A stretch of 64,000 bases of DNA from Vibrio litoralis DSM 17657 (GTDB taxonomy: Bacteria > Pseudomonadota > Gammaproteobacteria > Enterobacterales > Vibrionaceae), in contig NZ_KE384568.1 of NCBI RefSeq assembly GCF_000426765.1, forward strand, positions 111,667-175,666. Direction: 5' to 3'. The translations under genes and the position numbers were made by a program. Shown in pieces: positions 37,441-46,127 of the stretch. A model generated the notes under the pieces. It did not search any database. It was given only the letters and a program-made list of their open reading frames with translations, and was not told the DNA's origin. The number at the start of each line of letters is the position of its first letter. Positions within the stretch are counted from its first letter, which is position 1.

Positions 37441-38160
37441 ATGGAAAAAATCCATTATCAAAATACCCACTTTATTACGAGTGCCCCAGATATTCGCCAT
37501 CTTCCTGAAGACGAAGGCATTGAAGTTGCTTTTGCAGGTCGTTCTAATGCCGGTAAATCCAGCGCATTAAATCGATTAACCAATCAGAAAAACCTCGCGA
37601 AAACCAGTAAAACGCCGGGTCGAACTCAGTTAATAAACTTGTTTAAAGTGACGGAAAATTGTCACATCGTCGATCTACCTGGCTATGGCTTTGCCCAAGT
37701 GCCAATTGAAATGAAAAAGAAGTGGCAGAAATCACTCGGTGAGTACTTACAAAAGCGCGAATGCTTAAAAGGTCTCGTAGTGTTGATGGATATTCGTCAC
37801 CCAATGAAAGATCTCGATCAGCAATTAATTTACTGGGCGGTAGAAGTGAATATTCCAGTTCAAGTTCTGCTGACTAAAGCCGACAAACTGAAACAAGGCC
37901 CACGTAAAGCCCAACTATTAAAGATTCGTGAAGCATCAATGGCTTTCTGTGGCGACGTGCAAGTTGATGTGTTCTCTTCTTTGAAAGGAATTGGCGTTGA
38001 TCAGCTACGTAGCAAACTCGATTCATGGTTTGCTCCAGCCTTAATGAGCGACGAGATGATGGAACAACTACATCGCGAAGAACTCGCAGCAGAGTTTGCC
38101 GCAGAAGAAGATGTCATCATTACTAACCCTGAAATTCAGGATGATGTAAGCAAAAGCTAA
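37441..38160 (+). CDS. engB: Ribosome biogenesis GTPase EngB (YihA/YsxC)
   Basis: Essential GTPase in late 50S assembly. The start is set at ATG 37441 (MEKIHYQNTHFITSAPD), which matches the family N-terminus and follows GGAGATGGAG; a longer frame from 37321 is rejected. G1 GRSNAGKSSALN, G3 DLPGYGFA and G4 LTKADK are intact. A Glu/Ala/Asp-rich tail follows the G domain; at 239 residues it is a little longer than the usual 210-220. It is convergent with spf and polA, as in E. coli. Confidence 0.95.
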   Translation: MEKIHYQNTHFITSAPDIRHLPEDEGIEVAFAGRSNAGKSSALNRLTNQKNLAKTSKTPGRTQLINLFKVTENCHIVDLPGYGFAQVPIEMKKKWQKSLGEYLQKRECLKGLVVLMDIRHPMKDLDQQLIYWAVEVNIPVQVLLTKADKLKQGPRKAQLLKIREASMAFCGDVQVDVFSSLKGIGVDQLRSKLDSWFAPALMSDEMMEQLHREELAAEFAAEEDVIITNPEIQDDVSKS

Positions 38161-38180
38161 TATCAATTAAGTATTTAATT

Positions 38181-38213
38181 AAGCAGCCCGAGGAAACTTT
38201 GGCTGCTTTTTTG
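38181..38213 (+). terminator. Terminator after engB
   Basis: AAGCAGCC, a loop, GGCTGCTT, then a T-run. Confidence 0.85.
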
Positions 38214-38698
38214 TTTATTGAAAAAGTGCTCAATAAAAGAAATCCCCAAAAGCATGGCGGCCAGTGGGGAAAATGAGAGAGAAATGGAGGTTTTCTAATT
38301 GTAATATACCCAAGTGACTTGGGTATATTGAGCATTGACCAAGAGCGTAAAAAACACAAGATTGGACCATTTCCCAACCCTGAGTATTAAGATTCACCCG
38401 GCGAAACACACTCATCAATCCGCCAATTTTCAGTTAAATTACAAAGAATTTCCGAAGCCATTCACAATCTTGTTTTCATTGGTAAATTAAATACACGATA
38501 GAGCCAATAATTGGTGATTTATTCTGTTATTTTACTACAAAATGAATTTTGCTCTGTAATGAGGAAATCTGGAGGTTGATTAGCAGAATATTATCGAGGA
38601 GAAATAAAGACAATCTCGGGAATTGAACTTGAGAAAAGGTGATTTAATTGTGTTTATTTTCAGTTAGTTAATGGGTTTTATTTTTCCTTTGTCACAAG
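38214..38698. other. Gene-free region between engB and spf
   Basis: About 485 bases without a convincing gene. Two short minus-strand frames (62 and 84 codons) overlap each other here and resemble nothing I know. The only clear structure is the palindrome at 38303-38329. The rest is AT-rich. Confidence 0.6.
38303..38329. repeat. Perfect 27-bp palindrome, TATACCCAAGT type
   Basis: AATATACCCAAGT, one base, then ACTTGGGTATATT: 13-bp perfect arms. The arm word recurs at 42080-42090, 51821-51878 and 55251-55283. Confidence 0.9.
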
Positions 38699-38803
38699 AA
38701 AAAACGCCCCAGTCAAAAACTGACTGGGGCGGCTGAAACAGCCTAATCCAATAACGTGAAACAAAAGGTCTAAAAGATAGAACATCTTACCTCTGTACCC
38801 TAC
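38699..38803 (-). ncRNA. spf: Spot 42 RNA
   Basis: Hfq-dependent small RNA that represses secondary carbon-source genes when CRP-cAMP is low. On the minus strand it begins GTAGGGTACAGAGGTAAGAT, as in E. coli, keeps the unpaired segments near TTCTATCTTTTAGACCTTTT and CACGTTATTGGATT, and ends in the terminator GCCCCAGTCAG-loop-CTGACTGGGGC plus T-run. Length about 105. Its place between polA and engB, on the polA strand, is the classical one. A -10 TAAATT and a -35 TTGATC 16 bases apart precede it. No convincing CRP site is seen; GGTGAAAATTTAGTACA upstream is only a weak candidate. Confidence 0.97.
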
Positions 38804-38914
38804 ACCTGTTAATTTACCGGAAATGTTACTCAGATCAAGCTTTTTCTGTACTAAATTTTCACCTTTTTTATGAAAATTACCAATTTATAAACAAAATCAA
38901 AACTTTATTTCGAA

Positions 38915-38943
38915 TAAAAAAAAGCCACCTAGTGAGGTGGCTC
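38915..38943 (-). terminator. Terminator after polA
   Basis: On the minus strand AGCCACCT, four-base loop, AGGTGGCT, then eight T. It isolates the spf promoter from polA transcription. Confidence 0.9.
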
Positions 38944-38975
38944 AAAGAAATAGATGTAAATGAAACAGTGAGCTA

Positions 38976-41807
38976 TTAGTGGGCTTGATCCCAGTTGTCT
39001 CCATGGCCAAATTCTGCCACTAATGGCACATTCAGCTCAGCGGCAGACTCCATCAGCTGCTGTATTTTTATTTCAATACGCGCTAATTCGCTTTCTTTCA
39101 CTTCAAACACCAATTCATCGTGTACTTGCATCAAAAGTTTCACATCACCATTGCCTTCGGCTTGGATCCACTGATCGACAATCAGCATGGCTTTCTTAAT
39201 GATGTCTGCCGCCGTACCTTGCATTGGCGCATTGATTGCCGCACGTTCTGCCCCTTTACGACGCATACCGTTACTTGATTTGATTTCTGGTAGGTGCAAA
39301 CGACGACCAAATAAAGTCTCAACATAACCCTGTTCCGTCGCTTTTGAACGTGTATCTTCCATATACTGCATTACGCCAGGGTAACGCTCAAAGTACACAT
39401 CCATATACTGCTGCGCTTCACCACGAGGAATGCCTAATTGCTTGGCAAGACCAAAGGCGCTCATGCCATAAATCAGACCAAAGTTAATCGCTTTAGCACG
39501 GCGACGCTGTTCGGACGTAACTTGTTCAATGCTACATCCCATCACTTCAGCGGCAGTCGCGGAGTGAATATCTTTGCCTTGAGCAAACGCATCTAATAAC
39601 GCTTTATCACCGGATAAATGCGCCATGATACGTAATTCGATTTGTGAGTAGTCGACCGCTAAAATTTTCCAACCATGTGGCGCAACAAACGCTTGGCGAA
39701 TGCGGCGACCTTCTTGATTACGAATTGGAATATTTTGTAAGTTTGGATCGGTTGATGATAAACGCCCGGTTGCGGTAACCGCTTGATGATACGAAGTATG
39801 TACTCGCCCTGTTTGCGGGTTGATCATCTTAGGAAGTTTATCGGTATAGGTTGATTTCAACTTAGCCAGACCACGGTTTTCTAAAATCAGCTTAGGTAAC
39901 GGGTAGTCTAATGCCAACTCTTGCAGCACTTCTTCATTGGTTGATGGCGCGCCAGAGGCAGTCTTCTTCACCACAGGCAAACCCATTTTATCAAATAGAA
40001 TCGCTTGTAATTGCTTTGGTGAGTTAAGGTTGAATTCTTGCTCAGCCAACTCAAACGCCTTGGCTTTTAGCTCTTCAAGACGTGCTTCTAATTCTTTTGA
40101 TTGAGCATTCAGCAGCATGTCATCAATCATTACACCGGTACGTTCAATACGTGAAATCACCGGAACTAAAGGCACTTCGATATCTTGATAGATAGATTTC
40201 AAACCCGCATCTTGATCTAAAGCGGCTTGCAAACGGTTATGCAAACGCAACGTCACATCCGCATCTTCGGCTGCATAAGGGCCTGCCTCTTCAATATCTA
40301 ATTGATTGAAGGTCAGTTGCTTTTTGCCTTTACCAGCCAGTGATTCAAAAGAAATGCAATTATGTTGTAGGAAACGGAACGCTAAGCTATCCATATCATG
40401 TTTGCCACCCACACTGTTAAACACGTAAGACGCTAACATGGTGTCAAAACGAATACCTTTCATTTCAATATCGTAACGCGCAAGTACGCTAGCATCGTAT
40501 TTGAGGTTCTGACCGACTTTAGCCTGTGAATCATCTTCGAGAATCGGTTTCAGTTGCTCAAGTACCCAATTACGATCTAGCTGTGCTGGCGCATCAAGGT
40601 AGTCATGGGCAACCGGCACATAAGCGGCTTCACCTTCGGCAACTGCAAACGACAAACCAATCAAATTGGCTTCCATGTAGTTCAAACTATCGGTTTCAGT
40701 ATCGAAAGCGAACACATCCGAAGCTTTTAATTTATCTAACCAAGCGAGGAAAGTATCCTGATCAAAAATGATTTCATATTGGCTGCGATCAATATTGGCA
40801 GGACTCATATCGACTTCAAGCGCATCTGCGGTGGTCGCAGATTTAGTGGTACTTTGACTTGTACCACCACCTTGCTCTGCTTTGACTTGTGCTAGCCCAT
40901 CAACTGCGGCAATTTTACCGTCACCGCCTTCAAGTAACTCGTTTAACCAAGATTTAAAGGTCAGCTCACCAAATAGCTTCATCAGCTCATCTTTATTTGG
41001 TTCGGCTTTGCAAAGATCTTGCGGCTGGCAATCGAGATCCACATCCAGCTTGATGGTTGCTAGCAAATAAGAAAGATCCGCGTTTTCTTTATTTTCTAGT
41101 AACTTCTTCGCCATGGTTTTCGAACCACGGAAAGAAAGATCAGCGATCTTATCTAAATTTTGATAAATGGTTTCTAAACTACCTAGACCTTGCAACAAAG
41201 CAACCGCGGTTTTATCACCGACGCCCGGTACGCCCGGAATGTTATCCACTTTATCGCCCATCAACGCGAGGTAATCGATAATAAGCTCTGGTGGTAAACC
41301 AAACTTTTCAATCACCCCTTCTCTATCCATCACCACATTGGTCATGGTATTAATCAGCGTGACATTATCATCCACCAGCTGAGCCATATCTTTATCGCCA
41401 GTGCTGATTAATACTGGCATGCCTTGCTTAGAAGCTTGTGAAGACAAAGTACCAATCACATCATCCGCTTCAACACCCGGCACACAAATCAGCGGTAAGC
41501 CCATCGCACGAATAATGTTGTGCAAAGGCTCAATTTGATCGCGTAACTCTTGCGGCATCGACGGACGGTTCGCTTTATACTCAGAATACATTTCATCGCG
41601 GAAGGTTTTACCTTTGGCATCAAACACCACGGCAATACGCTCAGAAGAAAACTGCTTCATCATACTGCGTAGCATGTTAACCACACCGTACACCGCATTA
41701 GTTTGAATGTTGCCGTTATTCATACTTTCAGGATAAGCGTGAAAAGCGCGATATAAATAAGAAGATCCATCAATAAGAATCAAAGAGTTGTCAGCGATTG
41801 TTGCCAT
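38976..41807 (-). CDS. polA: DNA polymerase I
   Basis: Repair polymerase that also removes RNA primers. Three domains: 5'-3' exonuclease (about residues 1-290; DGSSYLYRAFHA, GDKDMAQL, GDKVDNIPGVPGVG), 3'-5' proofreading exonuclease (about 345-540) with catalytic DTETDS intact, and family A polymerase (about 560-943) with DYSQIELR, KAINFGLIYGMS and VHDELVFEV. Length 943. A Gly/Ser/Thr-rich linker at about 308-330 joins the first two domains. A DnaA-box-like TTATCCACA lies about 100 bases upstream. Confidence 0.98.
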   Translation of the reverse strand: MATIADNSLILIDGSSYLYRAFHAYPESMNNGNIQTNAVYGVVNMLRSMMKQFSSERIAVVFDAKGKTFRDEMYSEYKANRPSMPQELRDQIEPLHNIIRAMGLPLICVPGVEADDVIGTLSSQASKQGMPVLISTGDKDMAQLVDDNVTLINTMTNVVMDREGVIEKFGLPPELIIDYLALMGDKVDNIPGVPGVGDKTAVALLQGLGSLETIYQNLDKIADLSFRGSKTMAKKLLENKENADLSYLLATIKLDVDLDCQPQDLCKAEPNKDELMKLFGELTFKSWLNELLEGGDGKIAAVDGLAQVKAEQGGGTSQSTTKSATTADALEVDMSPANIDRSQYEIIFDQDTFLAWLDKLKASDVFAFDTETDSLNYMEANLIGLSFAVAEGEAAYVPVAHDYLDAPAQLDRNWVLEQLKPILEDDSQAKVGQNLKYDASVLARYDIEMKGIRFDTMLASYVFNSVGGKHDMDSLAFRFLQHNCISFESLAGKGKKQLTFNQLDIEEAGPYAAEDADVTLRLHNRLQAALDQDAGLKSIYQDIEVPLVPVISRIERTGVMIDDMLLNAQSKELEARLEELKAKAFELAEQEFNLNSPKQLQAILFDKMGLPVVKKTASGAPSTNEEVLQELALDYPLPKLILENRGLAKLKSTYTDKLPKMINPQTGRVHTSYHQAVTATGRLSSTDPNLQNIPIRNQEGRRIRQAFVAPHGWKILAVDYSQIELRIMAHLSGDKALLDAFAQGKDIHSATAAEVMGCSIEQVTSEQRRRAKAINFGLIYGMSAFGLAKQLGIPRGEAQQYMDVYFERYPGVMQYMEDTRSKATEQGYVETLFGRRLHLPEIKSSNGMRRKGAERAAINAPMQGTAADIIKKAMLIVDQWIQAEGNGDVKLLMQVHDELVFEVKESELARIEIKIQQLMESAAELNVPLVAEFGHGDNWDQAH

Positions 41808-42134
41808 AGTGTCTAGTACCCAATCTGATGAGAAACATACGATCCGCCTAGAATGCCACGTCTCGCTTTGTGAATCTATTGATATGTCGGAAGCACGATT
41901 GAACCAACTGTGGATAACTTTGTTGTTAACTTTTCAAATGAAATTTTAAAAAAATCAAAATCATTAACAAAAAATAATATTATCACTTAAAAAACAATAG
42001 CTTATACAGCAATCATTCATGCTGGGATAAAAAGAAGCGTAAGGATCTTTTGTGGAAAACAATTAATCACAATGGATCCTATACCCAAGTGACAATAATA
42101 ATGATAAGCAAAGTCGGCTCACTAAATCATAGGC
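41808..42134. other. Gene-free region upstream of polA
   Basis: Holds the polA leader and promoter. A perfect DnaA-box 9-mer (TGTGGATAA on the plus strand, 41909-41917) is present, which may be chance. A half copy of the TATACCCAAGT arm lies at 42080-42090. A 61-codon plus-strand frame starting at 42050 runs into the ryhB terminator and is not protein-like. Confidence 0.5.
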
Positions 42135-42135
42135 A

Positions 42136-42167
42136 AAAAGAAAGCGACACCGAGTGGGCGTCGCTTA
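42136..42167 (-). terminator. Probable terminator of ryhB
   Basis: Minus strand: AAGCGACGCCC, short loop, GGTGTCGCTT, then TCTTTTT. No other minus-strand terminator lies between here and the RyhB core. Confidence 0.7.
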
Positions 42168-42214
42168 GCAAAAAGTGGCTAGATGTAAAACTTATGCACC
42201 TACCACGAAAGCTA

Positions 42215-42376
42215 GTACCAATGACTGTAATTTAGTAGTCATATATTGCGCAGGAAAAACGGTTGAAAACAAGGCAAAAATTTTCGTTAAGTAGTTTACC
42301 TACAAACAAAATTTATAACGCAGTTATCAGGCGTTTTAACCAGCAATATTGATTAACTCATTACTAGAGTTGGTAC
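42215..42376. repeat. 162-bp structured repeat, copy 2, inside ryhB
   Basis: Ends GTACCAA / TTGGTAC. Inner stems: AAAACG with CGTTTT, AAATTTT with AAAATTT, and GTAG-n5-CTAC. Same length and layout as copies 1 and 3 but the most diverged of the three. Confidence 0.87.
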
Positions 42377-42471
42377 AAAATACACTGGAAGCAATGTGAG
42401 CAATGTCGTGTCTTAAAGAAGCCAAGAATCTCATGCCGTTGCGTTTGATTCTCTTTTTCCCTTTGACGAGG

Positions 42472-42510
42472 TTAATAATAATCATTCTCATTAAATGATC
42501 AACCCCTAAA
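42472..42510 (-). promoter_or_regulatory. Fur-controlled promoter of ryhB
   Basis: TAATAATAATCATTCTCATT (42473-42492) resembles the 19-bp Fur consensus. On the minus strand it covers a -10 TATTAT (42475-42480), with a -35 TTGATC 16 bases upstream. Repression by Fur-Fe2+ would follow. Confidence 0.75.
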
Positions 42511-42589
42511 TGAGAAAAAGTATCATTTAATTTTAAGTAATTTCGAAAATAAATTTCAAGCGGTTGATATTACTGAAAGTTTAAATTCG

Positions 42590-42640
42590 TTGCTCGGATG
42601 AGAAAAACGGTTTCTAGGTGCTAGTTTCTAGAAAAAGAAG
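42590..42640. repeat. CTCG/CTAG heptad repeat between ryhB and yhhQ
   Basis: GTTGCTCG followed by TTTCTAG, GTGCTAG, TTTCTAG, AAAAAG in 7-bp steps. The same TTTCTAG/CTAGAAAAAG words occur at 574-590 and in the gspF/gspG gap. The whole 42511-42896 stretch is repeat DNA without a gene. Confidence 0.65.
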
Positions 42641-42744
42641 ATGGGACGTTACTCGGTATTCGGGTATTTCACTTCTCGTAGCTCGGAAAACATAGAATAA
42701 TAAAAGGTGATGTTTAGCTGTGGCACAAAGCCATCATAAAAAAT

Positions 42745-42838
42745 CGTCATCCTGAAAAGCGACGTAGGAGCGTAGTTCAGGATCTCCAGGCGCTATAGGA
42801 GATTCCAAACCGCTCGTCCCTCACTTTTGGAATAACGG
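42745..42838. repeat. Hairpin-forming intergenic repeat (CGTCATCCTGAA type)
   Basis: Outer ends CGTCATCC / GGAATAACG and an inner hairpin GGATCTCC ... GGAGATTCC. I recognise this as a family of palindromic intergenic repeats common in Vibrio genomes, from memory of its CGACGTAGGAGCG and CTCGTCCCTCACTTTTGG words. Confidence 0.75.
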
Positions 42839-42896
42839 TGTTAAATGTATCAACCTCGAGAAACGAGCAGCGGAGCGCCCGAGCGACGAATCACGC

Positions 42897-43607
42897 TTAT
42901 GCATTCACTTTCTGTTGAGAGGAAGTGTCGGCTACCGTGGTGAGTTTTTTCATTAAGTAATTGAGCAATACACCATACATAGGCACAAACAAACCTAAGC
43001 TAATAATCAGTTTCACACTGTAATCAACCAAAGCAATTTCGGTCCAATGTTCCGCCATAAATGGATCGCTACTCATGTAAAAGGCAATAGAGAAGAAGGC
43101 GATGGTATCAAGCGCATTACCAAATAGTGTTGAGCAGGTTGGCGCAACCCACCATTGTTTCAACTGACGTAAGCGGTTAAAAACATGCACATCCATAATT
43201 TGACCAAGTAAATACGCCATAAAGCTGGCTATCGCAATACGGGCAACAAACAGATTAAGCACGCCCAATTGAGCCATTCCTTGAAACTTGCCTTCAAAGA
43301 ACATCACCGATAATACATAAGAAATAGCCAGTGCCGGCAACATCACCCAAAAGATGATTTTACGTGCCATACCTGCGCCAAAAATACGTACCGTAAGATC
43401 AGTGGCTAGGAAGATAAACGGGAAAGTGAATGCGCCCCAAGTGGTGTGCAAACCAAAGATAGTAAAAGGAATTTGGACTAAGTAATTACTCGATGCAATT
43501 ACCAGCAAATGGAAGATAACCAACCAAAACAGTGCTTTGTTTTGCTGTTGATCAGTATATTGAACAGACGAGAATGCCGCCTGCGAAGCAGATTTTAAAC
43601 GAGTCAT
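42897..43607 (-). CDS. yhhQ: Queuosine precursor transporter YhhQ
   Basis: Imports 7-cyano-7-deazaguanine / 7-aminomethyl-7-deazaguanine for queuosine in tRNA. About six hydrophobic segments and the family motifs FPFIFLATDLTVRIFG and RIAIASFMAYLLGQIMDV are present. Length 236. The ATG has AGGTC before it. It stands alone. I see no preQ1 riboswitch in its leader. Confidence 0.92.
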   Translation of the reverse strand: MTRLKSASQAAFSSVQYTDQQQNKALFWLVIFHLLVIASSNYLVQIPFTIFGLHTTWGAFTFPFIFLATDLTVRIFGAGMARKIIFWVMLPALAISYVLSVMFFEGKFQGMAQLGVLNLFVARIAIASFMAYLLGQIMDVHVFNRLRQLKQWWVAPTCSTLFGNALDTIAFFSIAFYMSSDPFMAEHWTEIALVDYSVKLIISLGLFVPMYGVLLNYLMKKLTTVADTSSQQKVNA

Positions 43608-43772
43608 ATTGTGACCTTTTTTTAATGTATGGGGGCGAGGGAACCCATAATTGCTAATTCGTAGTGTTATTTGACTAATTAGTCAGATATTAAGGCGAGC
43701 GATTATACAGAAATGATCATCCACTTCAACTGTTCAGTTTTAAAGCAAGTCTCGGTAAGATTTTTATTCTGG

Positions 43773-43803
43773 CTCTAGAAACGAAGCGTAACTAGGGACC
43801 TAA
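43773..43803. repeat. CTAG heptad repeat downstream of the DUF3630-like gene
   Basis: CTAGAAA, CGAAGCG, TAACTAG, GGACCTA in 7-bp steps, reaching the stop codon of the gene at 43804. It shares 19 exact bases with 692-710. Confidence 0.7.
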
Positions 43804-44109
43804 CTACCCTACCCCCATAGCAAATAATTTCGCTAGATATTGCAGCTCTTCATCCGCCTGGTTCGGTGCCATCGCTTCTAGCCAGATAGTTTCGGAATAA
43901 TGTTCAGCTCGTAAAAATAGCTGACAGCCTTCAAAGTCGATTAACCATGAATGCAGATCAGCATCATTTTGCTTTTCAATAATAGAAGCCGATAGCAGCT
44001 TTACCAGTTCTGAACCCAATGCTGGAAAGGAATCATAATCAAATCTAGGATTAAGCAAGATGACTCGCCCGGCCTGTGCATCAAATTCTCTTAAGCTATA
44101 TTTGGCCAT
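43804..44109 (-). CDS. Small conserved protein, DUF3630-like
   Basis: 101 residues, soluble, without signal or membrane segment (MAKYSLREFDAQAGRVILL ... LHSWLIDFEGCQLFLRAEHY). It begins three bases after the recQ stop and is surely co-transcribed with it. I assign DUF3630 from size and its habitual place next to recQ in Vibrio; the function is unknown. Confidence 0.68.
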   Translation of the reverse strand: MAKYSLREFDAQAGRVILLNPRFDYDSFPALGSELVKLLSASIIEKQNDADLHSWLIDFEGCQLFLRAEHYSETIWLEAMAPNQADEELQYLAKLFAMGVG

Positions 44110-44112
44110 ACC

Positions 44113-45954
44113 CTACCCTTCACCATTAGTTAAATGTTCTTGGATCACATCTAAAAAAGCATCGGCGTATTTTTCAAGTTTACGTTGACCAACACCATTC
44201 ACTGCCAGCATTTCACCATAGGAAGTCGGCAGAATATCCGCCATATCAACTAAGGTCGCGTCACTGAATACTACATAAGGTGGCAAGCCATCTTCATCGG
44301 CAATCGCTTTACGCAGTTTACGTAACTTAGCAAATAGCTTCTTATCGTAATTCTTGGTCACCAGTTTGTCGTTCTTAGCGGAACGTACTGCAGTATCTAG
44401 ACGCGGCACCGCCAGTTCAATCGACATTTCACCGCGTAATAAAGGACGCGCTTCTTCGGTTAGCTGTAAGGTAGAGTTACGGGTAATATTTTGCGTTAGC
44501 AGCCCTTTATGAATTAATTGGCGCATGATGCTGACCCAATAATCATGGCTGTGTTCTTTACCAATACCATAAGTACTGATTTTATCGTGGCCGTTATCGC
44601 GCACGCGAATATTTTGCATGCCGCGCAAGACTTCAACGACATAACCAACACCAAAACTTTGATTGACTCGATAAACACACGACAACGCTTTTTGCGCCGC
44701 TTCGGTGCCATCAAAATGTTTCGGTGGATCTAGGCAGATATCGCAGTTGCCGCAAGCTTTGTGGCTATATTCGCCAAAGTAATTTAGTAGTACTTGGCGA
44801 CGACAGGTTTGCGCTTCCGCAAAAGCACTCATCGCATTGAGTTTATGGCTTTCCACTTGTTTTTGCGGACCATCATCTTTTTCATCCAGCATGCGGCGCA
44901 GCCAGCCCATGTCGGCCGGGTCATATAACATCACCGCTTCCGCAGGTAAGCCATCACGCCCGGCGCGTCCGGTTTCTTGATAATAAGATTCAATGTTACG
45001 CGGAATATCAAAGTGCAGAACAAAGCGCACGTTAGGCTTATTGATACCCATACCAAACGCCACTGTGGCGACGACGATTTGAATGTCGTCTTTTTGAAAG
45101 GCTTCTTGCACATAAGCGCGTTCATCGTTATCCATACCAGCATGATAGCCTGCGGCACGAATATGGTTATTGCACAGCTTTTCCGTCACCATTTCGACTT
45201 TTTTACGGCTGCCACAATAAATGATGCCGCATTGCCCTTTTTGGGTAGCAAGGTAGCGGATCACTTGCGAAACCGGCTTATGTTTTTCTAATAAGGTGTA
45301 ACGAATATTTGGTCGGTCAAAGCTGCCTAAATATTCCAAAGGTTGATTCAGTTGTAGGCGAGAAATGATGTCTTTACGGGTTGCATCATCGGCGGTGGCG
45401 GTTAACGCCATCACAGGAACATGAGGAAAACGCTGCTTTAATTGGCCAAGTAGCGCGTATTCAGGGCGAAAATCATGCCCCCATTGAGAAATACAATGCG
45501 CTTCATCTACCGCAATCATGCTGATCGGAAGATGCTCTAATCGTTCACTAAAGTCTCGGCTTAAGATTCGCTCAGGTGAGATGTAAACCATCTTCAGTTG
45601 ACCGTTGTTCATACGGTTATAAACCCGAATCAATTCCTCTCTTTCCATACTGGAATTGATACATTCTGCCGCCACACCATTGGCTTTTAATTGGTCGACC
45701 TGGTCTTTCATCAAGGAAATTAAAGGGGAAATAACGATGGTGAGACCAGAATGCAGCAAAGCGGGAACTTGATAACACAAAGACTTGCCGCCACCGGTTG
45801 GCATAATCACCAAGCTATCTTGCCCTGCGATCACACTGTCGATCACTTCTTGCTGACCAACACGAAAGTGCTGATAACCAAACACATCTTGCAGAGTTTG
45901 AGCTGGTGTCGGTGTTGAATGCGAATGCACTTGTGCAGCGTCAGTGGTGGGCAT
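44113..45954 (-). CDS. recQ: ATP-dependent DNA helicase RecQ
   Basis: 3'-5' helicase of the RecF recombination pathway. The start is set at the ATG of MPTTDAAQVHSHSTPTP (complement of 45952-45954), giving 613 residues, close to the 609 of E. coli; an upstream ATG would add 29 atypical residues. Walker A MPTGGGKSLCYQ, DEAH box, motif VI QETGRAGRDG, the zinc site (C-x16-CxxCxxC, ending CGNCDIC), winged helix and a C-terminal HRDC domain are all visible. Confidence 0.96.
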   Translation of the reverse strand: MPTTDAAQVHSHSTPTPAQTLQDVFGYQHFRVGQQEVIDSVIAGQDSLVIMPTGGGKSLCYQVPALLHSGLTIVISPLISLMKDQVDQLKANGVAAECINSSMEREELIRVYNRMNNGQLKMVYISPERILSRDFSERLEHLPISMIAVDEAHCISQWGHDFRPEYALLGQLKQRFPHVPVMALTATADDATRKDIISRLQLNQPLEYLGSFDRPNIRYTLLEKHKPVSQVIRYLATQKGQCGIIYCGSRKKVEMVTEKLCNNHIRAAGYHAGMDNDERAYVQEAFQKDDIQIVVATVAFGMGINKPNVRFVLHFDIPRNIESYYQETGRAGRDGLPAEAVMLYDPADMGWLRRMLDEKDDGPQKQVESHKLNAMSAFAEAQTCRRQVLLNYFGEYSHKACGNCDICLDPPKHFDGTEAAQKALSCVYRVNQSFGVGYVVEVLRGMQNIRVRDNGHDKISTYGIGKEHSHDYWVSIMRQLIHKGLLTQNITRNSTLQLTEEARPLLRGEMSIELAVPRLDTAVRSAKNDKLVTKNYDKKLFAKLRKLRKAIADEDGLPPYVVFSDATLVDMADILPTSYGEMLAVNGVGQRKLEKYADAFLDVIQEHLTNGEG

Positions 45955-46127
45955 GCCTATCTCAATACAAAAAGTGAACCTAAAAATCAGCCGCCCATTG
46001 TAGTGGGGATCGTCGCTGATTGAAACATGAGGATCGGGCAATTTACTTATTCCGGTAATTCATTAGGTAAATCCCTTATCAGATTTTATACTTGCCGACC
46101 TTTCTAATAATAAAAAGATAAACCGTT

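Larger units (their letters stand above)
42136..42468 (-). ncRNA. ryhB: RyhB iron-responsive small RNA, carrying a 162-bp repeat
   Basis: Represses iron-using genes when iron is scarce. On the minus strand the conserved target-pairing core is at 42384-42410 and begins CACGACATTGCTCACATTGC, matching enteric RyhB. A Fur-box-containing promoter lies just upstream, with start near 42468. The first terminator downstream is GCGACgCCC-loop-GGTGTCGC with T-run at 42136-42167. Between core and terminator sits copy 2 of the 162-bp repeat (42215-42376), ending seven bases from the core. The RNA would be about 330 bases; V. cholerae RyhB is reported as about 225. The 3' end is inferred. Confidence 0.85.

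Noticed and set aside
38123..38418. Two overlapping minus-strand frames of 62 and 84 codons after engB
   Set aside because: They overlap the engB end and terminator and the palindrome, lack ribosome sites, and match nothing I know.
41909..41917. DnaA box upstream of polA as evidence for a replication origin
   Set aside because: A single perfect 9-mer is expected by chance about every other 64 kb; no cluster of boxes or AT-rich unwinding element is seen.
42050..42235. 61-codon plus-strand frame upstream of polA
   Set aside because: It is antisense to the ryhB terminator and repeat; no ribosome site or family resemblance.
43608..43803. preQ1 riboswitch in the yhhQ leader
   Set aside because: I looked for the short pseudoknot pattern and found no convincing match.
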